A stretch of 64,000 bases of DNA from Marmoricola sp. GTDB taxonomy: Bacteria; Actinomycetota; Actinomycetes; Propionibacteriales; Nocardioidaceae. The stretch spans positions 1-64,000 of the forward strand of contig JAOPXK010000015.1 in the NCBI GenBank assembly GCA_025965195.1. The letters run 5' to 3'. Under the pieces are notes generated by a model that made no database searches, was not told where the DNA came from, and saw only the letters and a list, made by a program, of their open reading frames with translations. Within the stretch, counting starts at the first letter, position 1; each line of letters begins with the position of its first letter. The position numbers and the translations under genes are program-made. This document shows, piece after piece, positions 20,830 through 29,584 of the stretch.

Positions 20830-21743
20830 TGTCCCGACGTACTCCCGCAGCTCTTGCTGTCGCCGCCCTGATCGCCGTCCCCCTGCTTGCCGGTTGCGGC
20901 CTCAAGGACGACGGCAAACCCCAGGTGGTGGCGTCGTTCTATCCGCTGCAGTTCGTGGCGCAGAGCATCGTCGGGACCCACGCCGACGTCACAGACCTGA
21001 CCCACCCAGGCGCTGAGCCGCACGAGCTCGAGCCGACCGTCGAGCAGACCGCACTGATCTCCCGGGCCGATGTCGCGATCTACGAGCCGGGCCTGCAGCC
21101 GGGCGTCGACCGGGTGATCGAGAACAACGCGCCAAAGCACGTCGTCAGTGTGACCGACGTCGTGCACATCTCGCCGGCACCTCCGGGTCTGGGCGACGAG
21201 CACGCCGGTGCGAACGGGTACGACGGCGATCCGCACTTCTGGCAGGATCCGACCCTGCTCGCAAAGGTGGCTGACAAGTTCGCGAGCACGATGGAGAAGG
21301 CCGACCCGGCGAACGCCACCGCCTACCGCGCGAACAACACCAGGCTTCAGGGCGAGCTCGCCGCGCTCGACACCGACTTCAAGGACGGGCTCGCGACCTG
21401 CAAATCGCGCTCGCTCGTGGTCAGCCATGACGCGTTCGAGTACCTCGGCCGTCGTTACAACCTGCAAATCCACCCGATCGCCGGGCTCTCCCCTGACGCC
21501 GAGCCGTCGTTGCGGCACCTCCAAGAGCTGTCGGATCTGATTCGCACCGACAAGATCACCACGGTTTTCAACGAGCGGCTTGCGAGTCCCAAGCTCGCCG
21601 ACGCGCTCGCTAGCGACCTCCACATCGGGACCGCGGTGCTCGACCCGATCGAGGGCCTGACATCCGATGACTCCGACGCGACGTACCTGACGCTCATGCG
21701 CGAGAACCTCAAGGCAATCCAGAAGGCAGACTCCTGCTCATGA
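20829..21743 (+). CDS. znuA: Zinc ABC transporter substrate-binding lipoprotein
   Basis: This 304-residue cluster A-I binding protein captures zinc outside the membrane for ZnuBC. The signal ends in lipobox LAGC (Cys23). Candidate zinc ligands are the histidines in THPGAEPHELEP, DPHFWQDP and VVSHDAFEYLGRRY, with a late Asp/Glu region. A short loop, DEHAGANGYDGD, stands in place of the long His-rich loop of many ZnuA proteins. The ATG at 20829 touches the second Zur box and has no Shine-Dalgarno sequence; a TTG at 20814 in the same frame would start inside the box and is unlikely. The stop overlaps znuC by 4 bases. Confidence 0.93.
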   Translation: MSRRTPAALAVAALIAVPLLAGCGLKDDGKPQVVASFYPLQFVAQSIVGTHADVTDLTHPGAEPHELEPTVEQTALISRADVAIYEPGLQPGVDRVIENNAPKHVVSVTDVVHISPAPPGLGDEHAGANGYDGDPHFWQDPTLLAKVADKFASTMEKADPANATAYRANNTRLQGELAALDTDFKDGLATCKSRSLVVSHDAFEYLGRRYNLQIHPIAGLSPDAEPSLRHLQELSDLIRTDKITTVFNERLASPKLADALASDLHIGTAVLDPIEGLTSDDSDATYLTLMRENLKAIQKADSCS

Positions 21744-22534
21744 CCGACCCACAGTCCGGCGAGGCGGCGATCGTTCTCCAGGTCTCCGACGGAGCCGTCT
21801 CACTCGCAGGACGTCCGATCCTGCGGGACATCGATCTCACCGTCCGCAGCGGTGAGGTCGTTGCGCTGCTCGGCGCCAACGGCTCCGGCAAGTCCACGCT
21901 CGTCAAGGCGATAGTGGGTTTGCACCCGCTGACCCATGGCGAGGTGCGGATGTTCGGGATGCCACTCGCGAGCTTCGACCAGTGGCACCGGCTGGGCTAC
22001 GTGCCGCAGCGTTCGACGATCACCCAGGGCGTGCCGTCGAGCGTCTGGGAGGTGGTCGCGTCCGGCCGGATGTCACGTCGGCGCCCTTTCGTGCCCATGC
22101 TCCGAGCCGACCGCGATGCCATCACGGCTGCCATCGAACAGGTCGACCTGACGAACCGCACCAAGCACCAGGTCTCGACGCTTTCCGGCGGGCAGCAGCA
22201 GCGGGTACTGATGGCCCGCACCCTCGCCAGTGAGCCCGAGCTGCTCGTGCTCGACGAGCCCAATGCGGGCGTCGACCTGGCCAGCCAGGACGGCATCGCC
22301 AGCACGCTGGCCGCTCGCGCCGCGCAGGGAGCGACCATCGTCGTCGTGCTCCACGAGCTCGGGCCGTTCGAGCCGTTGATCCAGCGCGCGCTGGTGATGC
22401 GCGAGGGCCGGCTGGTGTACGACGGGCTGCCCGGTCCGGCGACCGAGCGGCAGGACCACGACCATCACCATCGGCCGGCTGGCCGACTTCCCCTCAGCCC
22501 GGGAGTCGCTGCTCCACTGGACGGGGGAGCCTGA
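21740..22534 (+). CDS. znuC: Zinc ABC transporter ATP-binding protein
   Basis: This 264-residue ATPase drives zinc import. It has Walker A GANGSGKST near residue 50, signature LSGGQQQR near 151, and Walker B LLVLDEPNAGVD. The switch histidine is in VLHELG. After the ATPase core the tail becomes His-rich (DHDHHH), a possible cytosolic zinc-binding patch. ATGA overlaps with znuA and TGATG with znuB indicate a single translationally coupled operon. Confidence 0.94.
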   Translation: MTDPQSGEAAIVLQVSDGAVSLAGRPILRDIDLTVRSGEVVALLGANGSGKSTLVKAIVGLHPLTHGEVRMFGMPLASFDQWHRLGYVPQRSTITQGVPSSVWEVVASGRMSRRRPFVPMLRADRDAITAAIEQVDLTNRTKHQVSTLSGGQQQRVLMARTLASEPELLVLDEPNAGVDLASQDGIASTLAARAAQGATIVVVLHELGPFEPLIQRALVMREGRLVYDGLPGPATERQDHDHHHRPAGRLPLSPGVAAPLDGGA

Positions 22535-23526
22535 TGTTCGAGGTACTCCTCTCCCCATTCATGATCAGGGCACTGGTTGCCGCCGCCGTCACCGGCCTGG
22601 CCGCTCCGACAGTCGGCACCTACCTCGTGCAGCGCCGGCTCTCTCTCCTCGGTGACGGCTTCGGCCACATCTGCGTGACCGGCGTCGCGCTCGGCCTGCT
22701 CACCGGCACCTCGCCGACCGTCGCCGCGATCGGCATCGCGATCCTCGGCGCCCTTCTGATCGAGCTGATTCGGGCTACCGGCAAGGCCACCGCAGATGTC
22801 GCCCTCGCGCTGCTGTTCTACGGAGGCATCGCGGGCGGCCTGGTGCTCATCTCGTTCGCCGGCAACGGCGCAAACGCCTTGCAGGGTTACCTGTTCGGGT
22901 CGATCACCGCCATCTCCTGGACCGACGTGCTCGTCAGCGCGGGGCTCGCTGTCACAATCCTCGCGCTGTCCCTGACGCTGCTTCCCCAGCTCTTCGCCGT
23001 CGCGAACGACGAGGACTACGCGCGTACGACGGGCATCTCGGTCGGCTTCTACAACATGCTGATCTCGGTGCTCGCCGCCGTCACCGTCAGCGTGGCGATG
23101 CGCACGGTCGGGCTGCTCCTGGTGAGCGCCCTGATGGTCATCCCGGTCGCCACCGCCCAACAGTTCACCCGCGGTTTCCGGATGACGATGTTCACCGCGA
23201 TGGGCGCCGGCCTGCTGGCCGCTCTGATCGGTGTGACGACGACGGCGTTCGTCGATGCACCTCCAGGGGCCACGATCGTGCTGGTGTCGCTCTTCGGCTT
23301 CACCCTGACCGCGCCGATCGGAGTGCTCGTGCAGCGGCGCCGCAAGGCGCGGGTGCCGTTCCCACTCGATGAGCTCCCTGAAGCCCACGACACGGTCGGC
23401 GAACCGCATCGCCATGAGCACGGCGAGGGCTGCGGCCACCTCGGGATCGAGCACGGCGACCACATCGACTACGTCCACGACGGCCACCGTCACGCCGTAC
23501 ACGGAGGGCACTATGACGAGCACTGA
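22534..23526 (+). CDS. znuB: Zinc ABC transporter permease with His-rich tail
   Basis: The 330-residue membrane protein has about eight hydrophobic segments between residues 5 and 265, in the ABC-3 family layout. The cytosolic tail after about residue 285 is unusual: its last 39 residues contain 12 histidines, plus Asp, Glu and one Cys. I infer that the tail buffers or senses zinc entering the cell. Its last 14 bases overlap the start of zur. The first base of its ATG is shared with the znuC stop. Confidence 0.93.
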   Translation: MFEVLLSPFMIRALVAAAVTGLAAPTVGTYLVQRRLSLLGDGFGHICVTGVALGLLTGTSPTVAAIGIAILGALLIELIRATGKATADVALALLFYGGIAGGLVLISFAGNGANALQGYLFGSITAISWTDVLVSAGLAVTILALSLTLLPQLFAVANDEDYARTTGISVGFYNMLISVLAAVTVSVAMRTVGLLLVSALMVIPVATAQQFTRGFRMTMFTAMGAGLLAALIGVTTTAFVDAPPGATIVLVSLFGFTLTAPIGVLVQRRRKARVPFPLDELPEAHDTVGEPHRHEHGEGCGHLGIEHGDHIDYVHDGHRHAVHGGHYDEH

Positions 23527-23908
23527 TTCCGAGAAGCGACCCACCCGGCAGCGCAAGGCAGTCGCCGCGGCGCTCGAGTCGTTCGACGACTTCCGGAGTG
23601 CCCAGGAGATCCACGAGATCCTGCGCGGTGGCGGCGACACGGTCGGGCTGTCGACGGTCTACCGGTCACTGCAGGCGCTGGCCGATGCCGGCGAGATCGA
23701 CATGCTGCGCAGCGAGGCGGGTGAAGCGGTCTATCGCCGTTGTTCGGCGGCCCACCACCATCACCTGGTCTGCCGCTCCTGCGGCGCGACCGTCGAGGTG
23801 GAGGGACCGGCCGTCGAGAAGTGGACCCGTGCGGTCGCCTCGGCGCACGGCTACTCCGATGTCAGCCACACGCTGGAGATCTTCGGGACCTGCCCGGACT
23901 GCAGCTAG
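23513..23908 (+). CDS. zur: Zinc-responsive Fur-family repressor
   Basis: This 131-residue protein has an N-terminal winged helix (TVYRSLQALADAGEI) and a metal domain with HHHHLVCRSCG and a terminal CPDC pair, which together supply the structural zinc site and regulatory ligands. The ATG at 23513 has GGAGGG 5 bases upstream, within the end of znuB; an upstream ATG at 23369 lies deep inside znuB and is rejected. As the fourth gene behind a promoter with Zur boxes it probably represses its own operon. Its stop shares CTAG with the convergent era stop. Location makes Zur much more likely than Fur. Confidence 0.92.
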   Translation: MTSTDSEKRPTRQRKAVAAALESFDDFRSAQEIHEILRGGGDTVGLSTVYRSLQALADAGEIDMLRSEAGEAVYRRCSAAHHHHLVCRSCGATVEVEGPAVEKWTRAVASAHGYSDVSHTLEIFGTCPDCS

Positions 23909-24849
23909 AAGCCGAGCTTCCGCAGCTGCCTGGGATCGCGTTGCCAGTCCTTGGCGATCTTGACATGCAGGTCGAGGTAGACCGGCGTTCCGAGCATTGC
24001 CTCGATCTGCTTGCGGGCAGTGGTGCCGACCTCGCGCAGCCGCGAACCCTTGTGGCCGATGATGATGCCCTTCTGGGAGTCGCGTTCGACGTACAGGTTG
24101 GCGTGGATCACCAGCATCGGCTTGTCATCGGGACGACCCGGGCTCAGGGCCATCTCCTCGACGACGACCGCGATCGAGTGCGGCAGCTCGTCGCGGACGC
24201 CCTCGAGCGCGGCCTCGCGGATCAGCTCCGCGGCGATCGCCTCTTCCGGTGAGTCGCTGATCTCGCCGTCCGGGTAGAGCGCCGGACCCTCGGGCAGCTG
24301 AGCGACGAAGAGGTCCGCCAGCAGCGCAACCTGGTCTCCGGACTTCGCGGAGACGGGCACGATCTCGGCCCACTCCGTGCCGGTCTCCTGACCGAGCGCC
24401 TCGATGCGCAGCAGGTGCTCGCCGAGCTCCTCCGGGGTGACGAGGTCGGTCTTCGTCGCGATCGCGAACTTGACGGTACGTCGCACCTTCGCGAGCTCGT
24501 TGACGATGAACTTGTCACCCGGTCCGGGCTTCTCGTTGGCGGGGAAGCAGACCGCGACGACATCGACCTCCGACCACGTCGACTTGACCAGGTCGTTGAG
24601 TCGCTCACCGAGGAGCGTCCGCGGCCGGTGCAGTCCCGGGGTGTCGACCAGGATCAGCTGGGCGTCGGGCCGGTGCACGATCCCGCGTACGACGGTCCGG
24701 GTGGTCTGTGGCTTCGAAGAGGTGATCACCACCTTCGAGCCGACCATGGCGTTGGTCAGCGTGGACTTGCCGGCGTTGGGCCGGCCCACGAAACAGGCGA
24801 ACCCGCTCCGGAACGTGCCATCAGGTGTCGTGGCATCAGCTTGGGTCAT
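23905..24849 (-). CDS. era: GTPase Era
   Basis: Era is a membrane-associated GTPase that binds 16S rRNA and acts in late 30S subunit assembly. The 314-residue protein has G1 GRPNAGKS, G3 DTPG, G4 TKTD and a C-terminal KH domain around IIGHKGSRLREVG. I chose ATG 24849, preceded by GGAG with a 7-base spacer; the frame stays open to 24897. It overlaps the end of the siderophore-interacting protein gene by 14 bases. The other genes normally near era (ybeY, phoH, CNNM protein) lie about 5 kb away, separated by inserted genes. Confidence 0.96.
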   Translation of the reverse strand: MTQADATTPDGTFRSGFACFVGRPNAGKSTLTNAMVGSKVVITSSKPQTTRTVVRGIVHRPDAQLILVDTPGLHRPRTLLGERLNDLVKSTWSEVDVVAVCFPANEKPGPGDKFIVNELAKVRRTVKFAIATKTDLVTPEELGEHLLRIEALGQETGTEWAEIVPVSAKSGDQVALLADLFVAQLPEGPALYPDGEISDSPEEAIAAELIREAALEGVRDELPHSIAVVVEEMALSPGRPDDKPMLVIHANLYVERDSQKGIIIGHKGSRLREVGTTARKQIEAMLGTPVYLDLHVKIAKDWQRDPRQLRKLGF

Positions 24850-25621
24850 GCTTCGCTCCGTCTCGGGCGGCGTCGTAGTCCGCCCAGATTTGTTCATCGG
24901 TCTTGCCCATTGCCTTGCCGCGCGCGTAGATCGGGCCCGGATCCACTGCTCGGGTCTGGCGTCCTCGAGAGCCGGACCAGTAACCCATCACGTCGTACGC
25001 CCGGGCATCCATGCCGACGTCGTGCCGCACGTGCCTGCGGATGTCGCGCATCTGGGCGGACTCCCCCGCCATCCAGAAGTATCCCGGACCCGCCGGCCAG
25101 TCGATGCCACGCACCACCTCGGCGAGCGCACTCCGGCCCGCGGCAGGTGGCCTCAACCAGGTCACGTCGATCGGGAGATAGCCGGCGAGGGGTGCATCTG
25201 GTGCTTCGACGTACGCCGTTACGGGGATGTCGAAAACGGTTTCGGTGATTCGGCCCACCGCCGGCAGCGCGGTCAGATCTCCAACCAGGACAAGCCATTC
25301 GGCGTTGTCCGGCAGCGTGAACGATCCCCTCGGCAGCGAGATGCCCACAGTCTGGCCCTCGCTGGAGGTCTGCGCCCACTCGGTGACGAGGCCTTCCTCG
25401 TGCATGACGACATCGAGCACCAGCGTCGAGGAGTCCCACGACCGCACCGTGTAGTAGCGCGTCTGGAACTGTCCGGGCACGGTCAGCGCAACCCATTCAT
25501 CCGGGACACCCGTCGACGTGAAGCCTGCGAGACCGGGGCCGCCGAGCTCGAGCCGGATCAGGTGGTCGCTGAGCACCTCACGACGCAGGACGGTGCCTTC
25601 GAAGGCGGTGCGGGGACTCAC
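24836..25621 (-). CDS. Siderophore-interacting flavoprotein (ferric-siderophore reductase family)
   Basis: This 261-residue protein fits the SIP/ViuB family, which releases iron by reducing ferric siderophores with FAD and NAD(P)H or ferredoxin. The FAD-binding motif RYYTVRSW is near residue 55, followed by a beta-barrel and an NAD(P)H-binding fold (LVLVGDLTALPAVGRI, YFWMAGESAQMRDIRRHV). No siderophore synthesis or uptake genes are adjacent, so the substrate is unknown. The predicted start is GTG. Its stop overlaps era by 14 bases. Confidence 0.88.
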   Translation of the reverse strand: MSPRTAFEGTVLRREVLSDHLIRLELGGPGLAGFTSTGVPDEWVALTVPGQFQTRYYTVRSWDSSTLVLDVVMHEEGLVTEWAQTSSEGQTVGISLPRGSFTLPDNAEWLVLVGDLTALPAVGRITETVFDIPVTAYVEAPDAPLAGYLPIDVTWLRPPAAGRSALAEVVRGIDWPAGPGYFWMAGESAQMRDIRRHVRHDVGMDARAYDVMGYWSGSRGRQTRAVDPGPIYARGKAMGKTDEQIWADYDAARDGAKHDPS

Positions 25622-25630
25622 CTGCGAATG

Positions 25631-26785
25631 TTAGCCGCGCGAGAGCACGGTCAGGACCCCACCGGCCCCGATCCCGAGAGTGGCGACGTGCATCCGGCGC
25701 TGGTTGCACCCGGTCGGCGCCTTCAGGCAGGTCCGGCTGGTCGAGTAGCCGGTGTGACCAGATGTCCAGGCGGCGTATGCGAGCCGGAGCCCGCCCTGCG
25801 GATCCCGGAACGGCATGGCTCCACCGGTTCCGGCGACGCTGCCGCCGCTGGCGAGCAACGGGTTCGTGGCCGCGCGGGTGCACGGCCCGCGAACCGTGCT
25901 GCAGACCGCGTAGCCGGTCGCATAGGCGTCGGTGGTGTAGTTGTTCGCCGAGTAGAAGAGGTAGTAGCGGCCGCCGACCAGGATCATCGCGGGGTTCTCG
26001 ATCGTGTTGCCCTCCCACGGGTCCTGTGTCTCGAGCAGCAACCAGGGAGCGGACGTGGCCCCGAAGGCGGTGGCGTGCGCGTTCAGCTTCCGGACCCACA
26101 GCCGCGCCGGAACGACCCCCGGTACGCCCTCGGTCTTGTAGAGCAGCCAGTGGGAGCCGTCGGGCGTGGTGAAGATCTGCGGGTCGATGGCGTTCTGGTC
26201 GCCCGGGCAGACCAGCGCATGCCTGGTGCGGTCCACGAACGGCCCGATCGGCGAGCTCGCGGTCGCGATCGAGATGCACATCGACCCGAGCGGACGCTTG
26301 CGTGGAGGAGTCGCATAAGCAACCACGTACGTCTTCTTGATGTGGGCCACCGACGGTGCCCAGGTCGTGGAGAAGTCGTGCCCGTCGACCTTCCTGGTCC
26401 TGGCCCAGCTGGCCGCGCGGGGCATCGCGTCGTGGGTGGCGTTCTTGCCCCTTCCGGTCGTACGCCGGGCCTTCCAGCCATGCAGGTACCTCGAGGAGAC
26501 CATCGGCAGGTTCAGCGAGCCGATCGTCGTCGAGTAGGCGTAGTAGACGCCCTTGACCCGGAGGATCGTCGGGTCCGGGAAGTCACCCGAGTACGGCTGA
26601 CCGGGCATGAAGGCGTCGGTGCCGACCAGGCGTGGCGAGATGCTGTGAGCGCTTGGCGGCGGTGGTTTCGGTGGCTCCGTCGGGCTTGCCGAGGCCGACG
26701 GAGCCAGACCGGTCCCGAGTACCGTTCCGGCAACCCCGAAAGCCATCAGGGCGAGAACCGCCACTGGCCGGCTGTAGAACGACAT
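25631..26785 (-). CDS. Secreted glycoside hydrolase, GH43-like five-bladed propeller
   Basis: This 384-residue exported protein has a Sec signal (hydrophobic 10-30, cleavage after about ASA, residue 34) and a Pro-rich linker. The catalytic domain shows the three GH43 acidic positions: Asp71 in SGDFPDPTIL (base), Asp in NAIDPQIF and Glu in NTIENPAM (acid), with the repeated YYLFYSANNY-type blades. GH43 enzymes cleave arabinose- or xylose-containing polymers; the exact substrate is unknown. It has two C-terminal Cys pairs. It lies 9 bases before the siderophore-interacting gene, with no other sugar genes near. Confidence 0.8.
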   Translation of the reverse strand: MSFYSRPVAVLALMAFGVAGTVLGTGLAPSASASPTEPPKPPPPSAHSISPRLVGTDAFMPGQPYSGDFPDPTILRVKGVYYAYSTTIGSLNLPMVSSRYLHGWKARRTTGRGKNATHDAMPRAASWARTRKVDGHDFSTTWAPSVAHIKKTYVVAYATPPRKRPLGSMCISIATASSPIGPFVDRTRHALVCPGDQNAIDPQIFTTPDGSHWLLYKTEGVPGVVPARLWVRKLNAHATAFGATSAPWLLLETQDPWEGNTIENPAMILVGGRYYLFYSANNYTTDAYATGYAVCSTVRGPCTRAATNPLLASGGSVAGTGGAMPFRDPQGGLRLAYAAWTSGHTGYSTSRTCLKAPTGCNQRRMHVATLGIGAGGVLTVLSRG

Positions 26786-26848
26786 GGCAGGTCTCCGTCA
26801 AGCTTGGGGTCCCACTATGACGCCAGTCGGCTCAGTGTGTGGCCGGAA

Positions 26849-28156
26849 TCAATTAGTCCAGTCGGGCCGCAGCGGGAATCCGCTGACGCCGTCCTCGTCG
26901 TTGCGGGTTGCCAGCACGTGGTGCAGCTGGATCTCGTCGCGCTCGAAGGACAGCCGTGAGCCCGCCATGTAGAGGCCCCACACCCGGGCGGTGCCTTCGC
27001 CCACCTCGGCCACGCACTCGTCCCAGTTGGCCTCGAGGTTGCGGCACCAGCCGGCGAGCGTCATCGCGTAGTGCAGGCGGAGGTTCTCCTCGTGGTGCAC
27101 CTCGAGCCCGGCGTTCTGGGCCTCGAGGATCATCCGCCCGGACCCGGTCAGCTCACCGTCGGGGAAGACATAGCGGTCGATGAACAGCCCCGTCTTCGTG
27201 TCCCGGTTGTGCTGGCGGGTGATGGAGTGGTTGAGGAGTCGGCCGTATGGCTTGAGCTTGTCCTTGAGGAAGGAGAAGTAGGCGCCGTAGTTGTCGATGC
27301 CGATGTGCTCGGTCAGCCCGATCGAGCTGACCGCATCGAAGTCGGTCTCCACGACGTCGCGGTAGTCCTGGAAACGGACCTCGGCGAGGTGGTCGAGACC
27401 CTCCTCCTTGATCCTCTCCTGCGCCCAGGTGGCCTGCTCCCGCGAGAGCGTGACACCGAGTGCGCGGACGCCGTACTCACGGGCGGCGTGGCGGACCATG
27501 CCGCCCCAGCCGCAACCCACGTCGAGGAGTCGCTGGCCCTGCTGCAGGTTGAGCTTGCGGGCGATCAGGTCGTACTTCTCGAACTGCGCCTCTTCGAGCG
27601 TCGCCTCCGGCGTCGGGAAGACCGCACAGGTGTAGGTCATCGAGGGACCGAGGACCAGCTCGTAGAAGCGGTTCGAGACGTCGTAGTGGTGGTGGATGAC
27701 CTCGGCGTCGCGCGCCTTGGAGTGCCGCCAGCCCTCGACCGTGCGTCGCCAGCGCGGGAGGTGCTCCTCCTTCGGCGGCGGCGGCGGCTTGAGCAGCTCG
27801 ATGCCGAGTCCACGGATCAGGTTCACCGCCTCGATCGGGCGCGGCCGGCGAATCTTCAGCCCGTGCTTGATCAGCTTCAGCGCCTCGTAGGGGTCGCCGG
27901 GATGAACGCCCTTGAGGTCCAGGTCACCCGAGACATAGGCCCGGCCGAGGCCGAGGTCGAGGTCGAGGGGCGCCGTCAGGATGTAGGAGAGCCCGCGCTC
28001 GGTGAGCAGGTCGAAGCCGACCGGGGCATCCTCCGGACCGGTCGAGCTGCCGTCGTACGCCGTGATGCGCAGCGGTAGCTCCTCTTGCAACAGCCCTTCG
28101 ATTGCTCCCGCAATCGGGATCCTGCTGGCCTGTCCCGAAAAAGTGTCAAGTCTCAT
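26849..28156 (-). CDS. tmsB: CFA-synthase-family methyltransferase, probably 10-methylene fatty-acyl synthase
   Basis: This 435-residue SAM-dependent enzyme belongs to the cyclopropane fatty acid synthase family. It has the N-terminal lipid-binding part, the SAM motif LLDVGCGWGG near residue 215, HHHYDVSNRFYELVLG, and the SSIGLTEHIG active-site region. Its neighbour, a FAD oxidoreductase overlapping by 4 bases (ATGA), is the partner that reduces a 10-methylene to a 10-methyl acyl chain in tuberculostearic acid synthesis. The assignment to that pathway rests on this pairing; a stand-alone cyclopropane synthase is the alternative. It acts on phospholipid acyl chains at the membrane. Confidence 0.87.
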   Translation of the reverse strand: MRLDTFSGQASRIPIAGAIEGLLQEELPLRITAYDGSSTGPEDAPVGFDLLTERGLSYILTAPLDLDLGLGRAYVSGDLDLKGVHPGDPYEALKLIKHGLKIRRPRPIEAVNLIRGLGIELLKPPPPPKEEHLPRWRRTVEGWRHSKARDAEVIHHHYDVSNRFYELVLGPSMTYTCAVFPTPEATLEEAQFEKYDLIARKLNLQQGQRLLDVGCGWGGMVRHAAREYGVRALGVTLSREQATWAQERIKEEGLDHLAEVRFQDYRDVVETDFDAVSSIGLTEHIGIDNYGAYFSFLKDKLKPYGRLLNHSITRQHNRDTKTGLFIDRYVFPDGELTGSGRMILEAQNAGLEVHHEENLRLHYAMTLAGWCRNLEANWDECVAEVGEGTARVWGLYMAGSRLSFERDEIQLHHVLATRNDEDGVSGFPLRPDWTN

Positions 28157-29538
28157 CGTCTCCGCACCGCCTTGTCGTAGAGCGTCATCAGTCGGGAGTC
28201 AGGGTCGTAGCGCTTCTTGACGGCAGCCAGATTCGCACCGTCGTAGAGCTCGTCGAACGTCTCCTTGTCGTAGAAAGACTCGGAGTACAGCGATTTATGC
28301 CCGTCGAGCTGATGAACTTTCGTCTCGATCGCCCGGTTGCGCGGAGCATCGGGCGCATCTGCGCCTACAGGCACCGCTCCCCAGAAGCCGACGTTGACGT
28401 AGATCACACCCGGTTCGAGCGGGTACGACGGCCAGGTGCGCGTCGCCCCGTCCACTTTTCGGAGCTGCAACGGGCACAACCACACCGGTCGCATCCCGAC
28501 CGCGTCGTCGAACCAGTCCAGGAACTCCGGCAGCCGGTCGACGGGCACCTCGATGTCCTGGATGACGCGCTCGCGCTTCGGCCGGCCGGCCCGACGGTCG
28601 AGCCGGTCGGCGATGCCGTACTTCGTGTCCAGGCCGACCAGCTTGTGATAGACGTCCGAGCGCTTCCACCGTCGCGGCCACACGCGCCTGATCATCGGGT
28701 TCTGCACACCGAACGCGCCCGAGCACCAGAACCAGTCGGTGTCCCAGCGCCAGATGTAGTCGTGGATCGTGAGCAGGTCTGTCGCGCGCTCCTGGATCGA
28801 CCTGAAGAAGATCTGCTGCCCGGTGTAGTCCGACGGCTTGCGGTCGGCGGCGTCGGTGAACCGGGCCAGGACCAGGTAGTACTCCCCCGGCTCGAACGCG
28901 ACGCCGTCGAGGCCGTCGACCTGCTGGCCGTCCCAGGACCGGGACTCCGCGATCTCCGCAATGGCCGCCGCGAGCTTGTCGGCGTCGTGGAAGCGGACAT
29001 GCCTCAGCGCGACGTACGCCGGGACCGGCTCGAGCTCGATCCGCAGCCGGGTGGCATAGCCGAGCGAGCCGTAGGAGTTCGGGAACGTCGTGAACAGGTC
29101 GGCGTGCTCGTTGTCGGGAGTCGCCGTGACCACCTCGCCCGACCCGGTGAAGATGTCGAGCTCGAGGACCGACTCGTGCGGGAGCCCGTTGCGGAACGAG
29201 GTCGACTCGATCCCCAGCCCGGTGACGGCGCCGCCGAGCGTGATCGTGCGCAGCTGTGGCACCACCATCGGCATCAGGCCGTGCGCGAGAGTGACCTCGA
29301 CGAGGTCCTCGTAGGTGCAGACCCCCTGGACGTCCGCCGTGCGGCCGGCCGGGTCGATGCCGATGACGCCGTTCAGGCCAGAGACATCCAGCCCGGCCCC
29401 GTCGGAGGCCTCGCGTGGCCGGAAGAGATTGGAGGTCTTCTTCTTCAGCCGGACGGTTGAGCCCGTCGGGATCTCGGCGTACGACGAACGCAGTCGGGAG
29501 ACCGCCGCGTCGTGTTGCACCCTGCCAGCCAGCGCCAT
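28153..29538 (-). CDS. tmsA: FAD-linked oxidoreductase, probably 10-methylene reductase
   Basis: The 461-residue protein has a FAD_binding_4 domain (VIGIDPAGRTADVQGVCTYE, TLGGAVTGLGIESTSFRNG) and a C-terminal DWARF1/Dim24-like region. With the overlapping methyltransferase it forms the two-enzyme set for 10-methyl branched fatty acids such as tuberculostearic acid; this one would do the reduction, with NADPH as the likely electron source. The ATG follows a possible -10 by 6 bases, suggesting a leaderless message. The third gene sometimes found in this cluster is absent here. Confidence 0.85.
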   Translation of the reverse strand: MALAGRVQHDAAVSRLRSSYAEIPTGSTVRLKKKTSNLFRPREASDGAGLDVSGLNGVIGIDPAGRTADVQGVCTYEDLVEVTLAHGLMPMVVPQLRTITLGGAVTGLGIESTSFRNGLPHESVLELDIFTGSGEVVTATPDNEHADLFTTFPNSYGSLGYATRLRIELEPVPAYVALRHVRFHDADKLAAAIAEIAESRSWDGQQVDGLDGVAFEPGEYYLVLARFTDAADRKPSDYTGQQIFFRSIQERATDLLTIHDYIWRWDTDWFWCSGAFGVQNPMIRRVWPRRWKRSDVYHKLVGLDTKYGIADRLDRRAGRPKRERVIQDIEVPVDRLPEFLDWFDDAVGMRPVWLCPLQLRKVDGATRTWPSYPLEPGVIYVNVGFWGAVPVGADAPDAPRNRAIETKVHQLDGHKSLYSESFYDKETFDELYDGANLAAVKKRYDPDSRLMTLYDKAVRRR

Positions 29539-29542
29539 AGCC

Positions 29543-29575
29543 CTATCCTACTCGTCAGATAGTTGTTCTACGCAA
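29543..29575 (-). promoter_or_regulatory. Candidate leaderless promoter of tmsAB
   Basis: On the minus strand TAGGAT (29550-29545) lies exactly 6 bases before the tmsA ATG, and TTGCGT (29575-29570) lies 19 bases further up. The -10 box sits in an inverted repeat with arms CTATC (29543-29547) and GATAG (29558-29562), which could bind a repressor. No Shine-Dalgarno sequence fits between the -10 and the ATG. Confidence 0.4.
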
Positions 29576-29584
29576 ACGCTTTAC

